From contig JAEUSB010000057.1 in the NCBI GenBank assembly GCA_016788865.1, positions 1 to 64,000 on the forward strand: DNA of 64,000 bases. Direction: 5' to 3'. The notes under the pieces are model-generated. The model had not been told where the DNA came from and searched no databases. It worked only from the letters and a program-made list of their open reading frames with translations. Both the position numbers and the translations under genes were made by a program. The DNA is from Leptospirales bacterium (GTDB lineage Bacteria > Spirochaetota > Leptospiria > Leptospirales > Leptonemataceae). Positions 44,469-54,200 of the stretch are shown here, piece after piece (position 1 is the stretch's first letter; each line of letters starts with the position of its first letter).

Positions 44469-44710
44469 CAGCCACCGCTTGCAGGAGGCAGGATTGAAAC
44501 CTCTTGACCCGATATCAGTTTTGTTTCGATATTCGCAAATGTGTTGGAAATGGCAAAAACACAGGACGGCATAAGACCCGCTGCAGCCGGAAATTGGCTC
44601 ACCAGAAGTCGGGTGAGGTCTGCGATGCTTGCGCCTTCAGAAATATCAACGTTAGTTGACTTTCCAATGAAATCACCCATTGCACCGAATGCACGCACCT
44701 GGACCTTCAT
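44468..44710 (-). CDS. moaD: Molybdopterin synthase sulfur-carrier subunit MoaD
   Basis: An 80-aa ubiquitin-like sulfur carrier ending in the required Gly-Gly (PPASGG), which is thiocarboxylated before sulfur transfer by MoaE. The family core VSILPPASGG is intact. The gene directly follows moaA with no gap. The activating enzyme MoeB is not encoded in this window. Confidence 0.93.
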   Translation of the reverse strand: MKVQVRAFGAMGDFIGKSTNVDISEGASIADLTRLLVSQFPAAAGLMPSCVFAISNTFANIETKLISGQEVSILPPASGG

Positions 44711-45631
44711 CTATCCCCCGATAGCCTTCATACTCGTTTCGCTTCCAAGAAAATGATTCTGCTTCCTGGCCAGGGCGCGATCGAGCAAGCCATTCAGATC
44801 CGCGCCTGCTAGATTTTCGCGTGAAGCCGAACTCAGACACCCGTAGACATTTCCCTTACTGTCAAGCCTGAGCCGGTTGCAGTCTCCGCAGAACGGATCT
44901 GAGTAGTTGGCGATTACACCAAAGATTTGGCCTTTCCGCGTACGGTAGTAGTTGGTTGTAGAATTAGCATCCCGGATCAATCGCTCCGCGTATCCTTCCG
45001 TTTCGGAGATTCGCTGGACTATCTCGCTTTCCGGCATCAGAAATGAGTGCGATTTGCCGTATAACGGCCCCATGTTCATAACCTCGAGAAACCGAATGAT
45101 GATACCGCGCTCCCTGGCAAACTGTGTTAACGGAACAATCTCCGCGTCGTTTAGCCCGCGCATTACCACGCAATTGAGTTTCACTGGTATCCCTAGGGCG
45201 ATCGAGGAATCAATTCCAGAAATTACGCCCTCACCATCTCGCACGCGACTCATTGTAGCAAACGCATTCTTGCTCACTGCATCGAGCGAAATGTTGACAG
45301 ACCCCAGGCCGTTTTGAACGGCGCGGTCAATCACTCGACTCAGGGTGTGCCCATTTGTCGTCATGCGAATATCGGCAACCCCCATTGTGCGCAATCCTGA
45401 AATGATTTCAAGGAGTTCTGGATGCAGGGTTGGCTCGCCACCGGTGATGCGAATGGTTTTTAGTTTTAGCTGCGTGAGAAGCTTCTCTACGTAAGACAGT
45501 AGTATGCGCGCCGGGACAAAATCCGGGGCACTCCGCCGAACGTCCTCCACGCAATAGACGCAGGAGAAGTTGCATTCGTCCAGAATGCTGAAACGTAGGA
45601 CCTCAAATGAGCGACTCGTAGGACCCTGCAT
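44711..45631 (-). CDS. moaA: GTP 3',8-cyclase MoaA (radical SAM)
   Basis: A 306-aa radical-SAM enzyme starting Moco synthesis from GTP. The N-terminal cluster motif CNFSCVYC (CX3CX2C) binds the SAM-cleaving [4Fe-4S]; the C-terminal cluster is in CGDCNRLRLDSKGNVYGCL. ITGGEPTLHPELLEI and MTTNGHTL are also typical. The protein ends at MKAIGG, matching the family's functional GG-like tail. I start at the ATG at 45631; the frame is open 24 codons further, but that part is not MoaA-like. First gene of the leftward Moco operon and divergent from a Mo-enzyme gene. Confidence 0.95.
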   Translation of the reverse strand: MQGPTSRSFEVLRFSILDECNFSCVYCVEDVRRSAPDFVPARILLSYVEKLLTQLKLKTIRITGGEPTLHPELLEIISGLRTMGVADIRMTTNGHTLSRVIDRAVQNGLGSVNISLDAVSKNAFATMSRVRDGEGVISGIDSSIALGIPVKLNCVVMRGLNDAEIVPLTQFARERGIIIRFLEVMNMGPLYGKSHSFLMPESEIVQRISETEGYAERLIRDANSTTNYYRTRKGQIFGVIANYSDPFCGDCNRLRLDSKGNVYGCLSSASRENLAGADLNGLLDRALARKQNHFLGSETSMKAIGG

Positions 45632-45745
45632 TACGGACCAATTTAAGGGCCAAATCACGCCAGAATAGCAAAAACCGACCATCTTTTCACTACCCCGAAT
45701 CAAAATGGCTTGTTCGAGTTCTCGATTCCGGGATTTTCTGGCAGT

Positions 45746-47869
45746 ATGAAAACCGTATATCGTTCCTGCTCCCTTTGTGAGGCCATCTGTGGCCTGGAAA
45801 TCAAGGTAGAAAATGGACGAGTGGCTGGAATCCGCGGTGATAAGGCTGACGTGTTTTCACATGGGCACATTTGCCCCAAGGGACCAGAGCTTAAGGCCAT
45901 CCACGAAGATCCGGATCGATTGCGAAAGCCAATCCGCCGCATAGGCAATGATTGGCATGAAGTCAGCTGGGATGAAGCACTGAACCTGGTTGTGGACAAC
46001 CTGCATGCTGTTCAAAAGGAGCATGGCAACGATGCAGTAGCCTACTATGCCGGGAATCCAAACGTGCACAACTACGGGTCCCTGCTATTCGCGCCTCGGT
46101 TTATCTCGCGGCTCAAAACCAGAAACTCGTATTCTGCAACGTCAGTCGATCAGCTGCCGCATCACTTTGCTTCGCTGAAGATGTTTGGGCATCCATTGCT
46201 CGTTCCAATTCCAGATGTCGATAGAACAGATTATTTTCTCATCCTGGGCGCCAATCCAATTGCTTCAAATGGAAGTATCATGACCGCACCGGATATTAAG
46301 GGTCGCATGAAGGCCATCCAGAAACGCAGCGGGCGCATCATCGTGATCGATCCCAGGAGAACGGAAACCGCTGAAGTGGCAGACGAGCACATCTTTATCA
46401 AACCCGGCAGCGATGTCTATTTCTTACTGGCCATCCTGAATGTGATTTTCCGTGAAAAACTGGTGAACTTGAAGCGCCTTGGACCTGAGGTCAAGGGTCT
46501 GCAGTCAATCGAAACTACTGTAAGGGCGTTTGGGCCTGGAGATGTAGCTGGTATCACCGGTATTCCGGCTAACGTTACGGAAAGAATAGCGCGCGAATTT
46601 GCTGGCGCCAGAAGTGCTGTTTGCTATGGTCGGGTTGGGGTTTCTACCCAATCATTTGGCGGACTGTGTCAGTGGCTCATCAACGTGCTGAATATCGTAA
46701 CAGGAAACATGGACGAACCCGGCGGAGCAATGTTTGCCCTTCCCGCTGTGGACACCATCGGTGCTGAATTCAAGAGCGATTCTTACGGTAGCTTTGATTC
46801 GTTTCGGAGTAAGGCCAGGGGTTTGCCGGAGTTTGGAGGAGAGCTTCCCGTGGCAGCGCTTGCAGACGAGATACTCTTTCAGGGCGAAGGTGGCGTGCGA
46901 GCGCTGGTGACTTCCGCCGGGAATCCTGTTCTTTCCACCCCGAACGGCGGAAAGCTCCAGAAAGCAATGGAGTCACTGAAGTTCATGGCAAGCATTGACA
47001 TATATCTAAATGAAACCACGCGAAACGCGAACGTGATCCTGCCACCTACCTCTCCGCTTGAGCATGACCACTACGATGTGGTGTTCAACATATTTGCTGT
47101 AAGGAATACGGCCCGCTATTCCCCTGCTGTCTTTGATCCACCAGCAGGCTCCATGCATGACTGGGAAATTTTCACAGAACTTACCCGCCGCCTCGATGAG
47201 GCACGAGACCCAAAAAAGGCAAAGAAGCCAGCCCGTGGGATAAAACCAACGGATTTCCTGGATCGGATGCTCAAAGCAGGGCCGTATGCAGCCACAAAAA
47301 TCGAACTTCAGACGTTAGTCGACAATCCGCACGGAGTTGATTTTGGACCACTCACGAGTGTGCTATTGAATCGGATCAAGACCCCGGACAGAAAAGTTGA
47401 TCTGGCGCCAGCGTTGATGACCGCTGACATTGGGCGTTTGAAGGAGTCTATGAAGGTGCAGGCAGGTCAGGGCAATGGGTCACTGATGCTGATTGGTCGC
47501 AGGCACGTGCGAGATAACAATTCATGGATGCACAACATTGCAAAGCTCATGACAGGGGCAAATCGCTGTACCTTGTTCATGAATCCCAGGGATGCTGAAT
47601 CCAGAGGCTTGAAGAACGGAAATGTCGTCTTTGTAACGTCGCGTGTCGGGGAAGTCCAGCTGCCGCTTGAGGTTGTTGAAGAGATCATGCCAGGCGTGGT
47701 CAGCATTCCGCACGGGTATGGTCACGGCAGGAAAGGAAGTAAGCTCGGGACTGCTGCCGCGCATTCCGGAGCAAGCATCAACGATCTCACGGACGATGAA
47801 TCCATCGATGCGCTGACAGGCAACGCGGCCTTCAGCGGAGTGCCCGTGGTTGTTCGGCCGGCGCCATGA
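45746..47869 (+). CDS. Molybdopterin-dependent oxidoreductase, Cys/Sec-less active site
   Basis: A 707-aa member of the DMSO-reductase/formate dehydrogenase superfamily. An N-terminal [4Fe-4S] site is formed by Cys8, Cys11, Cys15 and Cys43 (CSLCEAIC; ICPKG). MGD-binding blocks include ILGANPIASNGS, IVIDPRRTETAE, GNMDEPGGAMF and the C-terminal dinucleotide-binding domain. At the usual position of the Mo-ligating Cys or Sec it reads SATSVDQLPHH, so the ligand may be Ser or another residue. No Tat signal is present, so it is cytoplasmic. Related uncharacterised enzymes occur in actinobacteria and proteobacteria. It is divergent from moaA; substrate unknown. Confidence 0.87.
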   Translation: MKTVYRSCSLCEAICGLEIKVENGRVAGIRGDKADVFSHGHICPKGPELKAIHEDPDRLRKPIRRIGNDWHEVSWDEALNLVVDNLHAVQKEHGNDAVAYYAGNPNVHNYGSLLFAPRFISRLKTRNSYSATSVDQLPHHFASLKMFGHPLLVPIPDVDRTDYFLILGANPIASNGSIMTAPDIKGRMKAIQKRSGRIIVIDPRRTETAEVADEHIFIKPGSDVYFLLAILNVIFREKLVNLKRLGPEVKGLQSIETTVRAFGPGDVAGITGIPANVTERIAREFAGARSAVCYGRVGVSTQSFGGLCQWLINVLNIVTGNMDEPGGAMFALPAVDTIGAEFKSDSYGSFDSFRSKARGLPEFGGELPVAALADEILFQGEGGVRALVTSAGNPVLSTPNGGKLQKAMESLKFMASIDIYLNETTRNANVILPPTSPLEHDHYDVVFNIFAVRNTARYSPAVFDPPAGSMHDWEIFTELTRRLDEARDPKKAKKPARGIKPTDFLDRMLKAGPYAATKIELQTLVDNPHGVDFGPLTSVLLNRIKTPDRKVDLAPALMTADIGRLKESMKVQAGQGNGSLMLIGRRHVRDNNSWMHNIAKLMTGANRCTLFMNPRDAESRGLKNGNVVFVTSRVGEVQLPLEVVEEIMPGVVSIPHGYGHGRKGSKLGTAAAHSGASINDLTDDESIDALTGNAAFSGVPVVVRPAP

Positions 47870-47890
47870 TTGACCGATAGACCTGGTGGT

Positions 47891-48223
47891 ATGAAATGGG
47901 TCATGGCAGATACAGAGAGCATTGAATTCCTGAAAACCCGCGTCATGGAGGCTGTCACGGACAACCTCAAGACTATAACGAATGCACGCGTGGATCAGGC
48001 CCTTGCGGTCCATGAGATTGTGACGTACATTTTTAAGGATGTGGATCCAAAAGCCGCTTCTCTGGATCATGCCCGATACGATTGGTACTATAGCTTGCTG
48101 GGCCGCGGCATTGCAATTGCCCAGGGTTGGAAAATCAACCTGGCGCCTGAAGTTAAGAATCCATCAGAGACAGTTGCAAGCATTCACACGTATCTGGAAA
48201 AGACCTACGGACGTCACAAATAG
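47891..48223 (+). CDS. Small protein paired with the Mo oxidoreductase
   Basis: A 110-aa soluble protein, helical in pattern, with no cysteine motif (core FLKTRVMEAVTDNLKTITNARVDQ; HARYDWYYSLLGRGIAIAQGW). I recognise no family. It begins about 20 bp after the Mo-enzyme stop and is probably cotranscribed with it, so a chaperone or accessory role is possible. ATG codons at 47891 and 47903 and a TTG at 47870 are all candidate starts; none has a clear ribosome site. Its 3' end overlaps nirD, on the opposite strand, by 10 bp. Confidence 0.6.
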   Translation: MKWVMADTESIEFLKTRVMEAVTDNLKTITNARVDQALAVHEIVTYIFKDVDPKAASLDHARYDWYYSLLGRGIAIAQGWKINLAPEVKNPSETVASIHTYLEKTYGRHK

Positions 48224-48567
48224 TCAGAAGGAAGTTTGAGGTACACCTGCCCATCTTTCACTTCAACCGGATACGTCTGCACCTTGTAGCTATCGCCGGA
48301 GAGGCAACGACCATCCTTTAATGAGAACGATCGCTTATGCTGAGGGCACGCTACTTTGGGCTCACCCTTTTGATCTCCCGTAAGCCCGCGCGCTAGCACC
48401 ATATCGCCCGTATGGGGACAGGCATTGTCACATGCATACCATTCGCCATTTGAAAATCGAAAGATCGCAATCTGCCGCTCGCCTACGCGCGCGCAAATCC
48501 CCGCGTCTTCCGGAAAGCTCGAGGCTTGCGCGACCAGGAACATGCTTTCTGTTGGAGATACGGTCAT
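48214..48567 (-). CDS. nirD: Nitrite reductase small subunit NirD (Rieske-type)
   Basis: A 117-aa Rieske-fold partner of NirB. A CxH...CxxH cluster motif is present (CPHTGDM and CPQHKRSF), so unlike many NirD proteins this one seems able to bind a [2Fe-2S] cluster. The ATG at 48567 overlaps the nirB stop as ATGA, showing translational coupling. Confidence 0.92.
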   Translation of the reverse strand: MTVSPTESMFLVAQASSFPEDAGICARVGERQIAIFRFSNGEWYACDNACPHTGDMVLARGLTGDQKGEPKVACPQHKRSFSLKDGRCLSGDSYKVQTYPVEVKDGQVYLKLPSDYL

Positions 48568-51059
48568 TGGATGACTCCTGAGGCCACTGGCCAATCCGCC
48601 GGGCGTCTTTGTCCGCGTTCTTCAACAAAGCGCAGAGTCGGGTCGCCCTCAGGACTGTTTACAAAATGGCGGAACGCTTTCTGCTTCTCCGGATGATCCA
48701 CGACTTCCTTCCATTCGCAGACATACGTATCAACCAGATGCTGTATCTCTGCCTCAAGTTCGGCGCAAATCCCAAGCGAATCATTGATGATTACATCACG
48801 AAGATAGTCAATGCCACCCTCGAGCTTGTTGAACCAGGTTGCTGTGCGCTCAAGCTTATCTGCCGTACGGATGTATAACATCAGGAATCGATCAATGAAC
48901 TTGATACAGGTCTCGTCGTCCAGATCCGATGCAAGCAATTCCGCATGACGTGGTTTTGCCCCGCCGTTTCCGCAGACGTAGAGGTTCCAGCCCTTTTCAG
49001 TTGCAATGATCCCAAAATCCTTACTTTGAGCTTCTGCGCATTCGCGAATGCAGCCAGAAACTGCAGATTTCAGTTTATGCGGAGAGCGAATTCCACGGTA
49101 ACGCTCTTCGATTCGAATTGCAAACGCAGTGGAGTCCTGGACTCCAAAGCGGCACCAGGTCTTGCCAACGCAACTCTTCACGGTGCGCATTGCCTTTCCG
49201 TATGCGTGACCGCTTTCAAAGCCAGCTTCCACCAGATCCTTCCAGATATCTGGAAGTTGTTCCACGCGCGCGCCCAGCAAATCGATCCTCTGTCCGCCCG
49301 TGATCTTGCAATACAGCCCGTACTTGGTTCCGATTTGTGCCAGGATTTCTAATTTTGCAGTTGTGATTTCTCCGCCTGCAATTCTTGGAATCACCGAATA
49401 GGTTCCGCCGCGCTGAATGTTGGCAAGGAACCGGTCATTGGTGTCTTGAATGGTCTGATGATTGACAATTACTTCGTTCCAGAGACTTGCAAGCATCGAG
49501 GCCACAGCGGGCTTGCAGATTTCGCAACCGTAACCACTACCACAGCTTTTCAAAACTTCCGGAAATGATTTCAGCTTTCGCACATGTACAATTTGATACA
49601 GTTCCTGTCTTGAGTAGGTGAAATGTTCGCAGAGATGATTCTGGACGACTTTCCCCTGGGCTTTAAGCTCGCTCTTGAGAATATCTGTAACCAGGGGCAT
49701 ACATCCGCCGCATCCGGTACCGGCTCGGGTGCATGCCTTTAGCTCACCGAGTTCAACGCATCCTTCGCGGATTGCGTTTACAATATCACCGCGTGAAACG
49801 TTGTTACAGGAACAGATTTTGGCGCTATCTGGCATGGCTGCGGAATTTGGAGCCTGTCCGGAAACCAGGAGAGATTCGGGTTCTTCCGGAAGATCCAGGC
49901 CACTCTGCATTGTAACGAGTAACTGTCCGTATGCAGATGCGTCGCCGACCAGGATTCCTCCCTGAAGTTTCCCTTCAGAAGAGATTACAAGCTTCTTGTA
50001 AATGCCGCGTCGCGGGTTGACGACAGTGATGGACTCACCGCCCTGCTGCGCGAAGGCGTCTCCAAACGATGCAACATCAATGCCGATTAACTTTAGTTTT
50101 GTTGAGAGATCAGAGCCTTCGTATTTGCGTGGTGCTTCCGGCGCCGCAGCCAGATTGCATGCCAGCACTTCTGCCATCTCATATCCAGGAGCGACAAGCC
50201 CGTAAATCATTCCGCCGGAAAGGGCAACCTCGCCGATTGCATAGATTTGCGGATCGCTTGTTCGCAGATATTCATCGACCACAACGCCACCACGATCGCC
50301 TACTTTGATTCCGCAATCTCGGGCAAGTTCATCGCGCGGCTTGATGCCAGCTGAGATAACAATTACGTCAGTATCAATGCAAGTTCCGTCTTTGAAATTG
50401 AGACGCTTACCCGATTCAATATCTTCGATGTTCTGCGTTTCGTGCGAGAGATGCACTTTGACACCCAGTTCCTCAATTTTGCGCCGGAGGATATCCGCTC
50501 CGGTTGCGTCGAGTTGCCGTGGCATGAGTCGCGGCGCGAACTCGACAACATGAGTTTCAAGCCCCAGATCACGCAGTGCTTTGGCGGCTTCCAGACCCAG
50601 GAGGCCACCACCGATCACGACACCGGTTTTGCCATTTTTTGCACCCGCTTCAATTTTCTCGAGATCTTCGATGGTTCTATACACAAAGACATTTCTAGAA
50701 TCCACACCAGGGATAGGTGGCACAAACGGACTTGAACCGGTTGCAAAGACAATGGAATCAAAGGAAAGTTTTCCTGACGCGGACTCCACGGCCCGAGCCT
50801 GGAGATCAATAGACGTTATACGCTCTCCAAGTCGCAGATTGATTCTGTTTTCAGTATACCATGAAGGGGAACTGAGATGAAGGTCTTCTGGTTTTTTGCC
50901 GGCAAAATACTCGGAAAGGTGAACGCGATCATAGGCGATTCGGTTTTCCTCGCCGAAAACAGTTACATCGTAGTCAGCCTGTCCGCCAAACTGGAGAAAT
51001 TTCTCAATGAAACGGTGACCTACCATTCCATTGCCGATAACCACAAGTTGCTTTTTCAT
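48564..51059 (-). CDS. nirB: Assimilatory NAD(P)H-nitrite reductase large subunit NirB
   Basis: An 831-aa cytoplasmic enzyme reducing nitrite to ammonium with six electrons from NAD(P)H. Order of domains: FAD/NAD-binding reductase (1-about 400; VVIGNGMVGHRF, ATGSSPFVPPIPG, VVIGGGLLGLEAA), [2Fe-2S] BFD domain (CSCNNVSR..CTRAGTGCGGC), a second similar Cys group (CGSGYGCEICKP), NiR/SiR ferredoxin-like half-domain, and the siroheme-[4Fe-4S] site CVGKTWC and GCIRECAEA. The length is typical. Divergent from the nitrate reductase fusion gene across a 226-bp region that must hold the promoters. Confidence 0.96.
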   Translation of the reverse strand: MKKQLVVIGNGMVGHRFIEKFLQFGGQADYDVTVFGEENRIAYDRVHLSEYFAGKKPEDLHLSSPSWYTENRINLRLGERITSIDLQARAVESASGKLSFDSIVFATGSSPFVPPIPGVDSRNVFVYRTIEDLEKIEAGAKNGKTGVVIGGGLLGLEAAKALRDLGLETHVVEFAPRLMPRQLDATGADILRRKIEELGVKVHLSHETQNIEDIESGKRLNFKDGTCIDTDVIVISAGIKPRDELARDCGIKVGDRGGVVVDEYLRTSDPQIYAIGEVALSGGMIYGLVAPGYEMAEVLACNLAAAPEAPRKYEGSDLSTKLKLIGIDVASFGDAFAQQGGESITVVNPRRGIYKKLVISSEGKLQGGILVGDASAYGQLLVTMQSGLDLPEEPESLLVSGQAPNSAAMPDSAKICSCNNVSRGDIVNAIREGCVELGELKACTRAGTGCGGCMPLVTDILKSELKAQGKVVQNHLCEHFTYSRQELYQIVHVRKLKSFPEVLKSCGSGYGCEICKPAVASMLASLWNEVIVNHQTIQDTNDRFLANIQRGGTYSVIPRIAGGEITTAKLEILAQIGTKYGLYCKITGGQRIDLLGARVEQLPDIWKDLVEAGFESGHAYGKAMRTVKSCVGKTWCRFGVQDSTAFAIRIEERYRGIRSPHKLKSAVSGCIRECAEAQSKDFGIIATEKGWNLYVCGNGGAKPRHAELLASDLDDETCIKFIDRFLMLYIRTADKLERTATWFNKLEGGIDYLRDVIINDSLGICAELEAEIQHLVDTYVCEWKEVVDHPEKQKAFRHFVNSPEGDPTLRFVEERGQRRPADWPVASGVIQ

Positions 51060-51285
51060 ATTAATCTCACAGGCGTCTGCCTGGTTTCTCTTAGCAGAAA
51101 ACGTACCTAGCCTGACGCGTACAAAACCTCCCCGATCTGCTCTGATTGCTCCCCTTTCGAACGAAGCATGGACGGATTGCTCATTTTTTCAGCATTGGGC
51201 GGCGTTCTGCGGCTCCTCACAGCTCAACAGAAGGAATTTCAGCGGTACGTTTGTTGCTACATCGTGCGGAAGGAAGTCGAAGGGA
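51060..51285. promoter_or_regulatory. Divergent control region between nirB and the nitrate reductase gene
   Basis: This 226-bp gap separates the start codons of two divergent nitrogen-assimilation operons and must contain both promoters. I see no clear regulator palindrome or consensus -35/-10 pair. The reading frame on the plus strand is open through it but does not resemble the nitrate reductase N-terminus. Confidence 0.5.
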
Positions 51286-54200
51286 ATGTCGCAAGGGCTC
51301 AAAACCACGTGTTCGTATTGCGGGGTTGGATGCGGTGTGATCGTGCACAAGACACCTGCTGGCCTCCAAATTGAAGGTGACCCGGACCATCCAGCAAACA
51401 GGGGTCAGCTCTGTTCAAAGGGGATGAATCTCCACTACACCGTCATGGACCGCCGTGACAGACTACTTTTCCCCGAAATGCGTTCGCACCGGGCGGCTCC
51501 ACGAGTTCGTGTCGGCTGGGTTCAGGCTATTCGACGTGCGGCAGGGGTATTCCGATCCCTGGTCAAGAATTACGGACCTGATAGCGTTGGGTTCTATGTT
51601 TCCGGACAGCTTTTAACCGAGGAATACTACATCATCAACAAGCTTTGCAAGGGATTTCTGGGGACGAACAACATCGATACAAACTCCCGGCTTTGCATGA
51701 GCTCGGCCGTCGTGGGTTACAAAAAAGCCCTGGGCGAGGACTCCGTTCCCGTCACATACGAGGACATTGATCTTGCAGATGTATTCTTTATAGCCGGGGC
51801 CAACCCTGCCTGGTGCCATCCAATTTTGTTTCGCAGGATCGAAGAAAGAAAAGCAGCATATCCGAACGCGAAAATCATCATTGTCGATCCCAGACGCACT
51901 CAGTCCTGCGAAGGGGCAGACCTCCATCTGCAGATCCTTCCGGGTACCGATACCGCTCTATTCCATGCGATTGCTCGACTGCTGATTGAAAACGAGCAAA
52001 TCGACCGTACATTCATTCGCGAGCATACAAACGGTTTTGATGCACTCCGCGAGAAGGTTTTCGAGCGAGCAAATCAAGAGTACGCTGCGATTTGTGGTGT
52101 CCCGTCAGGCGATATTGAATTGGCCGCACGCTGGATTGGCGAAGCGCGAGGATTTCTCTCGCTCTGGGCCATGGGGCTTAACCAGAGCACCGTCGGCGTA
52201 AACAAGAACACGGCATTACTCAACCTTTCCCTGATTACGGGAAAAATTGGCAAGCCCGGGAACGGACCACTTTCCCTCACCGGTCAACCAAACGCAATGG
52301 GTGGTCGCGAAGTTGGAGGGCTCTGCAATCTTCTCCCGGCCCATCGAGACCTCACGAATCCGGATCATCGCAAGGAAGTTGCCGACTTCTGGGGAGTAAA
52401 ATCCATCCGCGACAAACCGGGGTTATCTGCAACGGAGATGTTCGAGAGTTTGCGTAGCGGCAAGATGAAGGCCATATGGATTGTGTGCACCAATCCGACC
52501 GTGAGTTTACCGGACGCGAGACTGGTGGAGGAAGGGTTAAAAAACGCGAAATTCGTTGTAGTGCAGGACATTTCCAGGAACGCACAGACGATAGAATTCG
52601 CAGACCTTGTGCTACCTGCTGCGTCCTGGCTTGAAAAGACGGGGACAATGACCAACTCGGATCGTCGGGTAACTCTTGTAGACAAGTTGGTAGATGCGCC
52701 AGGCGAAGCCCTTGCAGACACGGAAATTATTCGTCGGTTTGCTCACGCCATGGGGTTTGAAAAATACTTTGAGTACGAGAACGAAGAATCCGTTTTCCTC
52801 GAACATGCACGTCTGACGACGGGAACCAATATTGACATCACGGGCGTTGACTATGCGTTGCTGCGCGATAAGCGGGCTATCCAGTGGCCGCTGCCGCACA
52901 AGGGGCATCCGGGAACCCCTCGCCTGTTTGAAGATTCTAAGTTTTACACGTCGGATAGCCGCGCCCGCCTCCATGCCCCTCCCATTGAGGATACAGCCGA
53001 GAAATCTTCACCGGAATATCCATTGATCCTTACCACCGGTCGCATTCGGGATCAGTGGCATACGATGACACGGACGGGCAAGGTGAGCAAATTGCGCGAT
53101 CACATCCCGGAGCCCTACCTTGAAATTCATCCAGTTGATGCGGATATGCGAGGCATTAGCGAGAATGATCTCGTCGAGGTAATGGGACCCCGTGGTGACG
53201 TCCGTGCGAGAGCCCGCGTTACAACGAACATCCGCCAGGGCGTGGTCTTTCTTCCCATGCATTGGGGTCGCAAGGGTAAGGGTGACCTTTCGCGGGCCAA
53301 CAACCTTACGAATCGGCAATTTGATCCAGAATCCAAACAGCCTGGCTTCAAAACATCAGCTGTTCAAGTTCAGAAGTTCAAGAAATCCCCGGAAAAGATT
53401 GTTATCGTTGGAGCTGGCGCGGCAGCCTTTGGATTTATCCAGGAATACAGGAAGCAAAACACAACGGACGAGATCCTTGTTTTCTCCGCCGAGCCTGATG
53501 CTTTCTACAATCGCATTTTGCTCCCGGAAGTCGTTTCTGATGAAAGCACGTTTGAATCGCTCGATAAGCGAAAATATTTGGAGAATCTTTCGTTCAAGCT
53601 TGTTTCGGGCAGATCCATTGTTTCAATCGATCGCAAGAATAAATCCGCTCAAGATGATACTGGTGAATCGCATTCTTATGATCGATTGATTCTGGCAACT
53701 GGCAGTCGGCCTTTCGTTCCGTCAGGCATCAAGTCGCCTGACGTTACATCGGGCGTATTTACTTTGCGTAAGCGCGCCGATGCCGAGCAAATTCAGGCCT
53801 ATTGTGGATCAGATTCGCGCGTGGTAATCCTTGGCGCAGGACTCCTGGGTCTTGAGCTGGCTGCGGCTCTGTTGAAGCGCGGCTCCAGGGTCAGCGTCGT
53901 CCATCGATCTGATCGAATCATGAATAGGCAGCTTGATTCGGAATCATCCCGGATACTTGAAGAGGTTCTGACAGAGCGAGGCGTCAAGTTTCTCCTTAAC
54001 GACGAAATCGCAGTGATTGGTGGATCAGGGTCCGTCCAGTTGGTTCGCCTGGCCAGCGGAAAAATCCTGGATTGCGACGCGCTTGTGTTTGCAGTCGGGA
54101 CAACTCCCGAGATCGAGCTGCCGAGTCTGGCCGGTCTCCAATGCGCCAGTGGTGTAATTGTGGATCAGAATCTGCAAACCTCGGATCCAAATATTTACGC

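Noticed and set aside
51031-51285. In-frame N-terminal extension of the nitrate reductase fusion
   Set aside because: These 85 codons overlap the nirB start and promoter region and do not resemble the family. The ATG at 51286 has a good ribosome site and the [4Fe-4S] motif follows at once.
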